64,000 bases of DNA from contig NC_058190.1 of assembly GCF_907165205.1 (NCBI RefSeq), forward strand, positions 6,208,001-6,272,000. Direction: 5' to 3'. The notes below the pieces were generated by a model, which made no database searches, was not told the origin of the DNA, and was given only the letters and a program-made list of their open reading frames with translations. How positions within the stretch are numbered: the stretch's first letter is position 1; each line of letters opens with the position of its first letter. Source of the DNA: Coccinella septempunctata (taxonomy: Eukaryota > Arthropoda > Insecta > Coleoptera > Coccinellidae). Of this stretch, positions 46,780 through 58,609 are shown in pieces. Made by a program: the position numbers and the translations under genes.

Positions 46780-46880
46780 TTGTTTTTTCCAAAAACCAGG
46801 CACGAAAATTGTTAATTCCCTTTGTAATCCCTTTTGCTACCAGAACAGTTTCGATTCACACAGGTTTCTTCTTCAGACCA
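46780..46880 (-). repeat. CTGAAGA...GAAAC dispersed repeat
   Basis: The minus strand reads GGTCTGAAGAAGAAACCTG, then TGTGAATCGAAACTGTTCTG. This has the order of hammerhead core motifs (CUGANGA, GAAA), but the sequence between them does not form a clear stem. Listed as repeat rather than ribozyme. Confidence 0.4.
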
Positions 46881-47619
46881 TTTTGCATAAGTAATTGCAT
46901 TTACAACTATTTATTCATTCAACATTCACAATAATAATCATCAGAAATTGATCGCAAACCCTTAGCGAACCAATTAATAGAAATGAATCTCAGAAATTAA
47001 CTGAAATTCAGAAATAGATAAATTTGATCGACAAATCAAAGTTTTCAGTTGAAGATGTGATAACGATGTAACTCTCGGAAACCAATAACGACAGCATCTT
47101 TCAATTGATTATTTTGAATAATGATCACCAGTTCAACCGAAGAAAAAAAAAAACTCAATTCACCTAAAATTGAGATAACCAAGTTATGTTGCTTGTTTCT
47201 TGCAGTAGATGCTCACAGAAGAAACGAGTTATTTTTTGCTTTTTTGCTTTGCTATTCGAAGCTCAAGGACCTTCCGTTACGCAATTCCAACTGCCGAAAT
47301 TGTGCCATCAGAACAAACAAGTTTGTTTTGTTGGGGTTGATGGCAGGGTGAGGTCCCAACTCAAAGTTCACAAACATCCTTGGCGCCAGTTGAACGACGG
47401 CTAGGGGAGTACGATAACCCTCCTTCTTTTGGTAGGGAAGCAGGACTGAATTTGAGGGATGTTTATGAAGGAACCGGATTATACGGAAAAGTTGGATTCG
47501 TCTTCGAACTCTACTCAACGAGAATGTTGACAAATATGACGATAAAGTGGACTTTTCGTTCGCCTAACCATTGACGCTCTTCTGCGAGTCTTTGAATAGC
47601 ACAAATAGACAAATATTTT

Positions 47620-48045
47620 AAGAGTAGATCTTTGAGGTCAAAAGAAACACTTTTTTTCTTCTACTATTTTTTACGTATCTGCTCGGTTCAAAAGGTACAG
47701 GCTGTTGAGAAATTTAAAAAAAATGTTATTTTTAGTTCTATCTTACAAACGGTTTAATCGAATGAAATTAATTTCGGAATATAGTTTTTCATTGATTTGA
47801 TTAATCTTTTTTGAACACAAGATATCAGTCACGTCTTCCAGATTTCTCATTATGACCATTGCGTACCATAAAAATACCAAAAATTTAAAGAACCCAACTC
47901 TTGAAACTAAGTCGGACGCTATCTAATGAATATTTGAACGTCTTGTAAAATAAAAGTATTCTTCATATTTTCTGGTACAATGCGCCGTTTTCGATTAATT
48001 TGGTGTAAAATTAAAAAGTATCTGTGAAATTTAAAAAATGGGTTA
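47620..48045 (+). repeat. Dispersed repeat, copy 2
   Basis: Aligns over more than 300 bp with 63690-64000 in the same orientation (GGTACAGGCTGTTGA, ATATAGTTTTTCATT, CTCATTATGACCATT, GACGCTATCTAATGAATA), and its right part aligns with 38870-38995. Confidence 0.75.
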
Positions 48046-49110
48046 GATGAATACAATTCTGTTTAAAAGATCTACAGATGTGTGGAGTCACAGATCTAGA
48101 TAGTTATTTCTTAGAACATGGAACATGGAATGGAATTTCAGTGCTACAAATGAATGTTTTGTAGTACACACATTCGATGTTTCTCTGTCTAGCGCGACAC
48201 TAAAGCAGTGGCGTTATATTGAAAAATTTATATACTATATACCTATCTATTTTTACTGAAAATTGATGTGACACTGATCTCCAAACCAATTGCCTCAATT
48301 GTGATTGGCGATACTAAGCAACTATCTCACTCCAGCCTTTGGAATGTTTATTTTCCATTCCATGTATCTATGTTCTAAGAGTTATTCTGAAGGTAATTTT
48401 GCCAGGGGTGGCACAACTTATAATGAAAACTCATTTTTATCAGGGCCGAATCGGAAGAAATGGCATGGGAAAAAGTGTTTCTTTCGACCTCAAAAATCTA
48501 CTGTTACAAATTTTGTACGAGTCAAAGACTCACCTTGTATATAACCAAGTTGACGCATTGTCAGAAGATTGAGAGCCGAATAGATCTGGTTTCGTTGGGA
48601 GATGTTGAAGTACATATCAATTGAAACATTTGGGAAATATGTTTTTCACAGAAACTCAATTCAAGAAGTTTTGCCAAAAATGAACAAATTCGAAACCATT
48701 TTCAAAAAAGTCCATATTCCAAATTTTTTACTGTTATCTCAATGAATGATTAATGATAATTATGAAATATACTATAGAAAAATCATGTTGCCTAGATGTA
48801 GATGGCAGTGTTCAAATCTGAATATTCTTTTCAATAAATCACACCTTACACAAATTTTCTTGATAATGTCGACAATAAAGGCAGTTTAATCCTGATCTAA
48901 TTTTCTATTTTTTTGTTCCGCCTGTTTATCATGTTTTAACTTAGAATTTCTAAAATACAAAGTTTTCAGCTTTGCAACAATTTTCATTAGGTACAAAATT
49001 GTCTAACAAATTCTTAGTAGTATAGTCCCGGAGTAGGTGTGAATAAATGCTCTAAGTTGTCGAACATTTTGTTATCTCCGGCATAATAAACAAATTGATA
49101 CAGCTCATGT

Positions 49111-49938
49111 ATACAGGGTGTTTTCAAAGGTCAGGGTTTTTTTTTGACAGAAGGTAGAACTAATCAAAATAAGTCGTCTAACCCAAAATTGTCTATATAA
49201 AATATCAAAGATGGCTGAGATATAACGCCTAGAAATTCGACAAAACTTCATTGAATGTCAAGTACGGGACTGTGGAAGGTGACTCCGGCATCGCATAAAC
49301 GAAACATAACATAACCGTATGCCTAGACAATGAATGGATGAGTACCAAGTTCATCGGATTAGATGCATTAGGTCACTTTTGAGATAATCATAATTGTTTT
49401 ATCGCGCAATTTAAGATGAAAAAAAATTAGAAAATCGAGACAGTTTCTGGAAAGTGCGTATGTTAGTTATGTTGAAAAAGTTCTATGATGTTTCCCTATT
49501 TCATTCCATTCTTACGACGATGGTTGGAATGTTTGAACAAGCAGATTGTGATGCCTATTGTGAAAAAATTCGTGAATAATTCGGAGGAATTTTATTGGTG
49601 AGATTTTAAAGTATTATTCTATTTTTCACACTCTAAATCTCTTCTGTCAGTTGGTATCGAAATGAGCCATTTCATAAAGTCGTGTAAGTTACTTAAAAAT
49701 AATGAGAAAAATTCGGCAAGTTTTCCATTTTCATTACCACGTAAATATCGAACGAGCCAATATCCTAAACGAAACAAACGGTCTAAGGGTCGTATTAGGA
49801 TCTATTTCAGTAATCATTTCCATTTTTTTTCAACTTTGTCATTTTGAAAGTTTTGTATAGGTGATTATTGGTGAAACGCTCCATTTTGATAAGTTCTACC
49901 TTCTGAAAAAAAGCCTCACCTTCAAATACACCCTGTAT
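49111..49938. mobile_element. Fold-back element with TACAGGGTGTTTTC ends
   Basis: The left end ATACAGGGTGTTTTCAAAGG with GACAGAAGGTAGAACT is mirrored by AGTTCTACCTTCTGA and TTCAAATACACCCTGTAT at the right. About 830 bp, no transposase. A truncated inverse copy lies at 41735-42193, and bare copies of the end occur near 62690 and 63145. Confidence 0.7.
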
Positions 49939-51068
49939 TCAGAGTACTTTCTGAAAGTCATGACGAATAACATACTGGACGTGCATATTATATCCGGTAC
50001 AAAGGTCAACTGTTCAAGATGGTTCGATATGTCCTTCACCTGAAGCTAAACTAGTCCTTCATCACACAAGAAAGCGTGATGTATATACATAACCCAGTCG
50101 TGCCAATGTTCAGGACAGACACGACTGGAGTCACTTATCGATCGGTCCACTTTCGTGCCGTGAAGTAGATGGTAATATTGACTCTACCTATTTCCATGAG
50201 GGTGAAACGGCTTGCTGGCAAACAGAAACGCGATAATTCACCCTGAGGATTACGTGACAAACCTTCCTCGGGTAGAAAAGAAGTAACGGTGGACGAGGAG
50301 AATGTAAACATCGCATCTAATGGTTCCGATGTTATTCAAAGGTGAAATTCAACACGAAGGACACTGAGATATCCTGTTTGAGATCCCTGTTATCTTAACT
50401 TTGGGGATAATGAATATTGAAATTCGAAAATATTGGTATAAATATGATCTTTATATCAAGAAAAAGAATTACAAGAGCTGGACCATTAAGAGGGGTCTAC
50501 ACCGTTTTAGTGATCAGTTCAAAAAGAGAAAATGAATATCTCACGTCAGAAACCACTAACTTGTATGGGGTTTTCATTAAAATTCGATTCAACCAGTTCG
50601 TCATCTCGGAAAGTCAGAAATTCTTGTATTCGTCAAACGGAAAAAAAAATAAAATTTTTTTTTTCGTTGAAGAACAAATATTCATTCATGTTATTAAGTT
50701 TCCGAGGTGAAATTATCTCTTCTATGACTTTCCACATGAAGAAATTTCTCACCCATTGGCTACAGTTCCTCTCCTGGTGAAATTGAAAAAAGGCGTTCGT
50801 TAAGTGCTCACTAAATTTAAAATCATTATTTTTCGGAAGTACTGAAAAAAAGTAAACAGTACGGCATTTTTGAAAGGGCAGTTGAATCACCTTCAAAATA
50901 AGGTGTCACACAACCCCAAGATTTTTGGGGTTGCTGTTATCACGCTCATTGGGAACCAACCGTATAAAATGTCCCCATACAAACCGAAGTTCACGACTTT
51001 TCGTATTTTTCCTGATTCTGCACGGAGGGCGAGATATTAAGGGTGGTACCTTTTCAAATCAACACTAT
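49939..51068. other. Non-coding region with a less AT-rich block
   Basis: 50040-50400 is visibly richer in G and C than its surroundings and contains a small hairpin (50097-50128). No reading frame there is convincing. The remainder is AT-rich. Confidence 0.5.
50097..50128. repeat. Short hairpin CCAGTCGTG/CACGACTGG
   Basis: A 9-bp perfect stem around a 17-nt loop (CCAATGTTCAGGACAGA). A second small inverted pair CATCAC/GTGATG lies just to the left near 50063-50082. Role unknown. Confidence 0.45.
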
Positions 51069-52677
51069 ATACAGGGTGTCCCGTAAAGACCACGTCAAAC
51101 GAAAACGGAAAGTAGATCAGAATGTGCTCTACCTGATGTGAAAAAATCGTTCATATGAAAGTCTCACAGTTTTCAAGATATTTGATGTTTTATGAAAATG
51201 TTGAATTTTTTCACTTAAAATGCTTTCTCTCTTGCGGAAGCTACAATTAAATACTTTTCGAATCAGTTTTTTTCCGTAAATTTTGTTGAATGATTACTCC
51301 AATTCATGCAATGAAAAATACCACAAAATATTATACAGGGATTCTAAAAAAAAAAATTGAAATTCATGTTCTGAAGGAAGTGTTTTTTTGTGCTGAATTC
51401 TATCTGACGTGGTATAAGAAAAAGACACTAGACCTTTTCTGCATATTACGTTGAAAAGTTGCCCATTTTGTGAGGATTCCGAAAAGGTAAAATACAGGTG
51501 ATAACCTTTGTCACGAAAAAAGATATTTGAATGTTTTTCGAGAATGGAGCATTTCTGTGAAAAACTGATTTTGTCACCTTTTCCACAAATTCTTTCATTT
51601 TGCAGATTCTGCTGTAACATATCGAATAATTCTCTTGAAAAATGTCAGTTAGTCCTTAAATTACTTATAAAATGAAATTATTCATTAATTGCAATGAAAT
51701 AATGTAATAACGCACAGGACCTTCAACATCAACAAATCTATTGTGAAGAAACTTTATAAAATATCAATAAAAAAAATTCAGGATTCTTATTAGAGCAAAT
51801 GCTCAAAATGACCAAACCCTTCGCTAATACATGCCCATCATCTATTGAGAAATGCCTTTTTCAAACCATACAAACTTCTCCCCGCTATTTTGGATGCAGA
51901 AATACGAATGCGGTGTGCTTCATCTCTTATAGGATTCGAATAAATTTCCTTTTTTTAAAAACCCCAGTAAAAAAATCCAGAGGATTTAAGTCTGGTGAAT
52001 CATTGAATCGCATCACATCATATCGATGTTCGAGAGTTCTTTAGAAAAAGAAAAAGAAAAAGAAATAAAAAAACTCAGTCAGTGAATTAGCATCTTAATA
52101 ACATTTTGTTGATTTGTTGATTGATTATTTTCAGCAGGAAGTGCAAAATGAAAGTATTTATGGAAAAGGTGAAAAAATCAGTTTTTCATAGAAATGTTCC
52201 ATTTTCGATAAACATTCAAATATCTTTTTTCGTGAAGAAGGTTTTCACCTGTATTTTACCTTTTCGGAATCCTCACAAAATGGGCAACTTTTCAACGTAA
52301 TATGCAGAAAAGGTCTAGTGTCTTTTTTTATACCACGTCAGATAGAATTCAGCACAAAAAAACACTTCCTTCAGAACATGAATTTCAATTTTTTTTTTCA
52401 GAATCCCTGAATAATATTTTGTGGTATTTTTCATTGCATGAATTGGAGTAATCATTCAACAAAATTTACGGAAAAAAACTGATTCGAAAAGTATTTAATT
52501 GTAGCTACTGCAAGAGAGAAAGCAGTTTAAGTGAAAAAATTCTACATTTCCATAAAACATCAAATATCTCGAAAACTGTGAGACTTTCATATGAACGATT
52601 TCTTCACATCAGGTAGAGCACATTCTGATCTACTTTCCGTTTTCGTTTGACGTGGTCTTTACGGGACACCCTGTATA
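51069..52677. mobile_element. Large fold-back element with ~540-bp arms
   Basis: Arms 51069-51611 and 52136-52677 are inverted near-copies. The outermost TATACAGGGTGTCCCGTAAA matches TTTACGGGACACCCTGTATA at the other end. Inner landmarks CAGATAGAATTCAGCACAAA and its inverse are also present. The ~520-bp loop has no transposase. The flanking TATA is consistent with a TA target site. Confidence 0.85.
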
Positions 52678-55600
52678 ATGTGAAAAACATAACCTACGTT
52701 CATATCTTCGGAATTTGTTTTTTTGTAGAAAAGTAGCACACACAATTCAATTTTCATTTTAAATGGGGTAACACTTCTTGTTCAATTAGGCAGCTTGTCA
52801 TAAACCCTCTACGAAGGGAAGTTTTTTAATGGCAACTCTAACTTTTTGTGACAAAAAAAAATGGATCTTCTGTTTTTGAAGATGATTCGGCCATTGTTGG
52901 TTTTTTTATCTGTCATTTTCTTATTATCACAACTCATTGCATTTGATTTTTTTTTCATGTTCTTTTTCGTCAATGACATAAGTACACTTTAGGATTAGTC
53001 GATGTTTTCGAGGTGTTTCCGAAAGCAAGCCTTTTCCCTTTTTCGTAAGGTATTTATATATGGATTAATGATAGAAGAACGTATCAGTTAGGTATATGTT
53101 AATTAATTTTTGTAGTTGTTATTTTTTTTTCACTCACAACCCCTTCTAAAAAGGCAAGTTGTCGATAGCAATTCAAATACAGAAATCCATGTTGAAGTAA
53201 CCTCAAATTCAAAGAAAAATTTATTTCAATAAAATAGCCCCAATTAAAACCCCATTAATAAACAAATCATTCTCAGCAAGAGAAGGTCTATCCACCTTTC
53301 ACCCCTCGTGAAGGCTGCATGACAAACTCCATCATTTCACATTAAAAATTGGGGGAATAAAAATTTATATACTACAATATAGTAAATACAGAAGATATTA
53401 ATTTTATACGTTACTTTTCACCCACTTTGTATTTACGTTCATAATTGAATTATAAACCTATTTGCACGTTATAAAAAAAATCAAATTCACGAATGTGCCG
53501 TTTTATTACTATACAGATATGCCGATGTTTAATTACAATATACAATATGCAAATTTCGAATCTTGCTCAAGTAAGGTTATGCTAACAAATTTGATGTCTC
53601 GGCATGACCGTTCATGCAAATGTTCCTTTTTCATTCGTATACGCATCCCGCCTATACGACAATAAACACATTTGATGTATAAATTCAATTAGGGCACATA
53701 ATCGGGTTTATCATAGGAAGCTCAAGCTGTGTTCGCATATCTATATAGGTCCATACCTATTCATAAACGCTTAAGGAAGGGGACCCTTTACATGCGCAAT
53801 GCCGCCATGTGCGTCGTTTGCGCAAGCAAATGTTCCCCAAAGCGATCCCGAGACCTGCATTGATTCGGACACCAAGGCTATTTGATTTTGATTTGGTCCT
53901 ATTGTTTCCGATAAAAGATCTTCGCAATTCAGAAAGAAAGTATTATATTTCCCAGTTTCAGATTCCGAAAGACGAATTGAAAACTCAGTCTATGCGCCGA
54001 ACGTAATTCAGTAATATCACGAAAAAAAAAGGTTAGGTATATCACGAAAACTGCTAAAGATGAATCGATGCAAAAAGAGACATTTCATGTCTTCTGGTTC
54101 TGGTTGGATCACAAAATCAATCATTGGCTGCCATTCTGTTTGATAGGTTTTTTCACTGTATGGTTTTAATGCAAATAAAAGAGAGAAATCAGATACTCGA
54201 GCCTCAATCAAGTGAGTTAGCAGGCAAAAATTAATGAGCAATATGGGTGGTTCTAATTCTCTCTATGTCCCTTATTAGAAGTATACAAGATTCTTACAGT
54301 TTAAAAATAAAATGAGGAAAAACCAAAAACTTATGTCATAATTATTGAAACCCCGAACAAAAGTTTTTATTTTTTTCAATTTCATGTCAATTCGCATCTA
54401 AATTATCTCCACATTTCGTTAATTCTATATTTCAGCTCTATGAGATTTTTGGAAATTTGTTCTCTATATCACACATATATCAATGAAATCACAGTGAGAA
54501 GGGCGCTGAGAGATATAAAGAAATATGCGGATTGAGAAATGAGGAATATTTGTATTTCGTTAGTAATTTCAATTTTATATAAATTGTTTCACTCAAATAG
54601 TGGATAACTGAATGCTAGGTAGATATAAAAGGTTATATATAAAAGGCATCGATAACTTAGGTCATTAGCTGAAAAAGTATATAAAAGGTTACAGTAGTTT
54701 TTTGTGTTATATTGAGACTTTCCACTGAAATAGAGTATCATAGGAAACGAAGTATTATGGACATTGAACAGTGGGTCAATAAATTATTTTTTATAGTTGT
54801 CCAAGTGCACTCGATTAGCCTAGATTAAATTTTTAGTCAAAACATCCAAAAGCAGAAATTTGATATTTCCTCGACGAAGAGTTATTAACATTACATTTAA
54901 CATGAATCAAAGTGTTTTATTAGAGACACTTCTTTGTTTACTCATTTTTTTCTTCAAAATTTTAACCTGAATTTTATTGAAACAAATGATTTTTGGACAT
55001 GAAAATATTGAAAATTGAATTATTTTTGAAGTGCATCTTCCAATAAAGAACTGCGTTCAGCAACAGAAAAAGAATTAAACTGTGTGGTTACTGCGGCTAA
55101 TCCTCATTCAGGTAAACCTATAGGTTGGCTCACTTAGAACCAGCTAGCAGAATTTATCCAGAAAACGTAGAAAAGAGTCAATTTTTATTTTTTCCCCTTC
55201 ATAAATCTTAAATGGCAATAGATATCTAGATACATCGGTTTGAATATCTTGCAATTCCTTTAATGAATAGACAAAAAAAAATTGCATTGAGTGATCGAAA
55301 TTCTGAAGTATCGAGACTAGAGATTGTTTATCTTAGTGCTTCTAGGCAGTAATCAAATTGCTATTCAATATTTATATGAACATATTGTAACACTTCAGGG
55401 GTGATAAGAGGATCAATGATAACAACAAAGTAAACAAATTCAAGAGGTGTTTTTCGAGTGTTACATGTAATACCCCCTGAAATGTTACAGATTATGAGAC
55501 AACATATTGAACGATGGCATTATTACTGTTTAGGAAGGAAGAGTAAGCAATCGACCACTTAGGGGCACCTCACTGTCGAATAGTTTTTCAAAGAAATTTA

Positions 55601-57679
55601 TAAAAATAATCGTAAATAAAATTACAAAATCTTCAAAATGATATCCTGCTCGTGGCAATGATCGTGAATCCACAAATTTGCAATCAAATGATAAATTTCT
55701 ACTGATACAAATTTCCATTTCCAACTTCTACCGGAAGAACTCACATCGGCTTAACTCTATTATGAGGGCCACCCGGTGTACTCATAAACCACTACCCTAA
55801 AAGTTTCATAATGTCAATGGCACAGTATGGATTATGTATTTCTCTGATTTGAATAACTTTTTCAGTAATGGCCGTTTTCAATAAACCTATCTATCCATAG
55901 TTTCACTTACTGACGATTGGTAACCATTCTAAAATATATCTACAGATAGATCATAGAAACAAAATCACATGCATTTTCTATCTTCATTAACTGAAAAAAC
56001 GTACAACTAATTCCATTCTGGTAGCGTTCTTCCCTATGCTAATACAAGAGAAGAAACGATGAAAGAAATCTAGTCTAGATCTTTAGGAAAAGAGTTTCTA
56101 AGTACTACAAAGTTAAGTTGGGAACATTACTTGAACAAAGTAGGTCAGAACAACGCCCTTCGATTTAAGGCCATATCGCCATAACGATGGAAACAAGTGC
56201 CTTTTTTAGTTTAGAAACCTTAATCATTCCTAATGAAGTGAATGTCATTAACCTGGAAATAGCTGAAAAAGTCGAATTCAATATGTTCAGTCATTTCATC
56301 CCTATAATAACAGAAGTGTCAAAAACCCCATTCACCAACATCCAAACCAAGTCATCCTCAGCAATAAAAGGTCTTTATGTTTGTGGCACAAAGTAGGAGT
56401 TGCCATGTAGAAAACTAATCTACCTTGCACCCCTTGTGAAGGGTGCAGGACAAACGCTCCAGTAATACATGAAATGATTGCGTAATTTGAAATGAAAATT
56501 GAATCCTACGAGCATTTTTCCATAAAATAGTAAATTCCGAAGGTATGAATTTTGCCACACGTCAATCAGCACAATGTAAGCACCTCTCCAAAAATGAGTA
56601 AAAGATTATTATTTTTTGATTGTTATATAATGCTGGACAATTGAAGAAATGGCATTTTGTGGGAATATTCTACTAAAAAAAAGGCAACCTATGAGTATTT
56701 TTCAATTTTGTTGTGATCTCTTGAAGGGGTAAAACAAGCATTTGTTACTAGAACTTCTATAATAGTGATCAGAATTTCTCAATTGAAAAATTTGTGTTGG
56801 AAAGAAAGATTAATTCCGAATCTTTTTTGACTCTTGTATTATGTCTCTACAAGCAATCGTTTTCCCATAAAAAAAATAAAATACAACATTGTGCATGAAC
56901 GGATCGAAAAAAATCTAGTATGTTGGTGTCAAGTCCCTTCTAAATATTTGTATTGTAGCCTTCCTATTTTTAGAACATGCCAACAAAATGCAATTTCTTC
57001 AACTTTTCAGCACTTTACAGAGAAGGTTGCCTCGATTCTTGCCAAGGAAACACCCCTTAAAATCTGTCGCACTTATTTGGTAACGGAGCGTATTTCAGAA
57101 ATCGGATATTATTTTCGATAATACATTCCTGGATCTTACTCTCCGTGAGAATCTTTATCAATCCGGAAGTAACTCGTGATATGTCAAACGTTCAAGTGAT
57201 AATTATTCACACAAACAATGACGTATTCCTTCTTAATTGGGAATGCGGATAGGATAGAATACAAAATTCTGCGAAAATCCGTATTGCCAACATCTCTACA
57301 TCTACGGCCAAATGGAAATAGGCCCTCCGTTTCCGATAAACTGGAAAATCCATAGATTTAAAATGGCGCTCAAAGAATTAGGCCTTGCCGCATGCGCCAA
57401 AAGTTCTCCCACGAAATTATGTAACAGTTTCCGAAATGGATCTACCCTCTTCCCCGAATTCTGGAATACGAGTGGGCGATCACCATGACTGCAGCCAGAA
57501 AAATGGCGGGAGTCGACCAGAACCTACTTGATTGATTGGAACTAAAAACGCGATTATCACTAAGTGGTCATAACGGCGATTCTGGATGATCCACTCTGGA
57601 CATAAAGAAAGATCATGGCTTAACGACTAGTTTAATCACAATTACAATTAGCATACGTAAATTTAAAGGGAGTGAGGTA
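52678..57679. other. Gene-free AT-rich region
   Basis: Diverged repeats (53260-53470, 56330-56545) and no recognisable gene. Open frames such as 53809-54006 and 56834-57121 show no family motif and look like chance. Confidence 0.5.
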
Positions 57680-58440
57680 CTAGCAGGTAACTTTAACTTT
57701 GGCACCTGGAAAGTAGGGAACCAAGAGACATGTTAGTGGAAAATCATGAATGAAAACTACATCTACAAATGGTTCCCTGGCTTTCTTCGGTTGTTCTGGG
57801 GTAGCCTTGGGGTTGCTAAGGGTGTTGCTGGGTCAAAAAGGCTTTACACGAACATAGATCGATAGGATGAGCCACACTAAGTTCGTAAGAAGCAGATGAT
57901 GCCGCTAATCGGCAGATCCATGCGGTTGATCTAAAAGGAGAGGACATGGTAACCTACCTCCCCCATTTCGAAGACGAGTAGGTAATCCGGGGGCCAGGTG
58001 GTGTTAAATCAAGAACTGCATGTGACGGACAACTTTTCTAACACAGAACGTTCGCGACCGGCTATCGGGAGCAGACTGGCATAGGCGTCCAATTCTGCGC
58101 CGTGGCACGGTGCGGTACGTATCGAACGTTGACGTCATACTGCGGACCGACGCGCCGCGACGTTAGGGCGGCGTTGAGAACCTGCCCCACAACGGGCGGC
58201 GAATCTGGTTGATATCTAGCAGGGTGCCGGGGACGACGTCGTCGTTGTCGGACATACGAAAAATCCAGGATGCCGTGCCACTCGTCTGTGCGTCCGCGAT
58301 GGATCTTTGGGTCAACAGCTCCGGGCACGTTCATTGTCACCCTTTTTATCTCTGCTCCGTGCCCGGACGATGCTCATGAAGATTACGTGGAAATCGTTGA
58401 ATACGTCTCAGTGAAGAGCTGACGATCCCGGAGTTTGTAA
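57680..58440. other. GC- and CpG-rich island of unknown nature
   Basis: About 750 bp with much higher GC and CpG density than the rest of the window, peaking at 58040-58340 (for example GACGCGCCGCGACGTTAGGG). The minus strand is open from 58340 to 58062 in one frame (MTMNVPGAVDP, arginine-rich), and a second frame starts MSDNDDVVPGTLLDINQ. Neither resembles a known family to me. It could be a promoter or 5' exon region of the ATPase, a CpG-rich gene start on the minus strand, or the 5' part of a retroelement. Confidence 0.4.
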
Positions 58441-58609
58441 ACAATATGGCCACTGGCAAAAACCTCATTTGTTTTTGACGCTTTCTCGTTCACGTTGATC
58501 AGCGATGCAACGAAAAATTCTTATCGCTTCAGTATTCGATATAAACTGCTGGTCACAAGTTGAGCATGTTGATGTTTATCACAATATTTAACACAAACTT
58601 ATAACGATT

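Larger units (their letters stand above)
44425..49110. other. Gene-free region with dispersed repeats
   Basis: It includes a repeat family around 45400-45620, a CTGAAGA-type repeat at about 46780-46880 on the minus strand, and a dispersed repeat at 47620-48045. The open frames near 47186-47574 have no recognisable homology. I see no host gene. Confidence 0.55.

Noticed and set aside
50417..50896. Overlapping frames of 82-97 residues on both strands
   Set aside because: Low-complexity AT-rich composition, no motif, no splice context.
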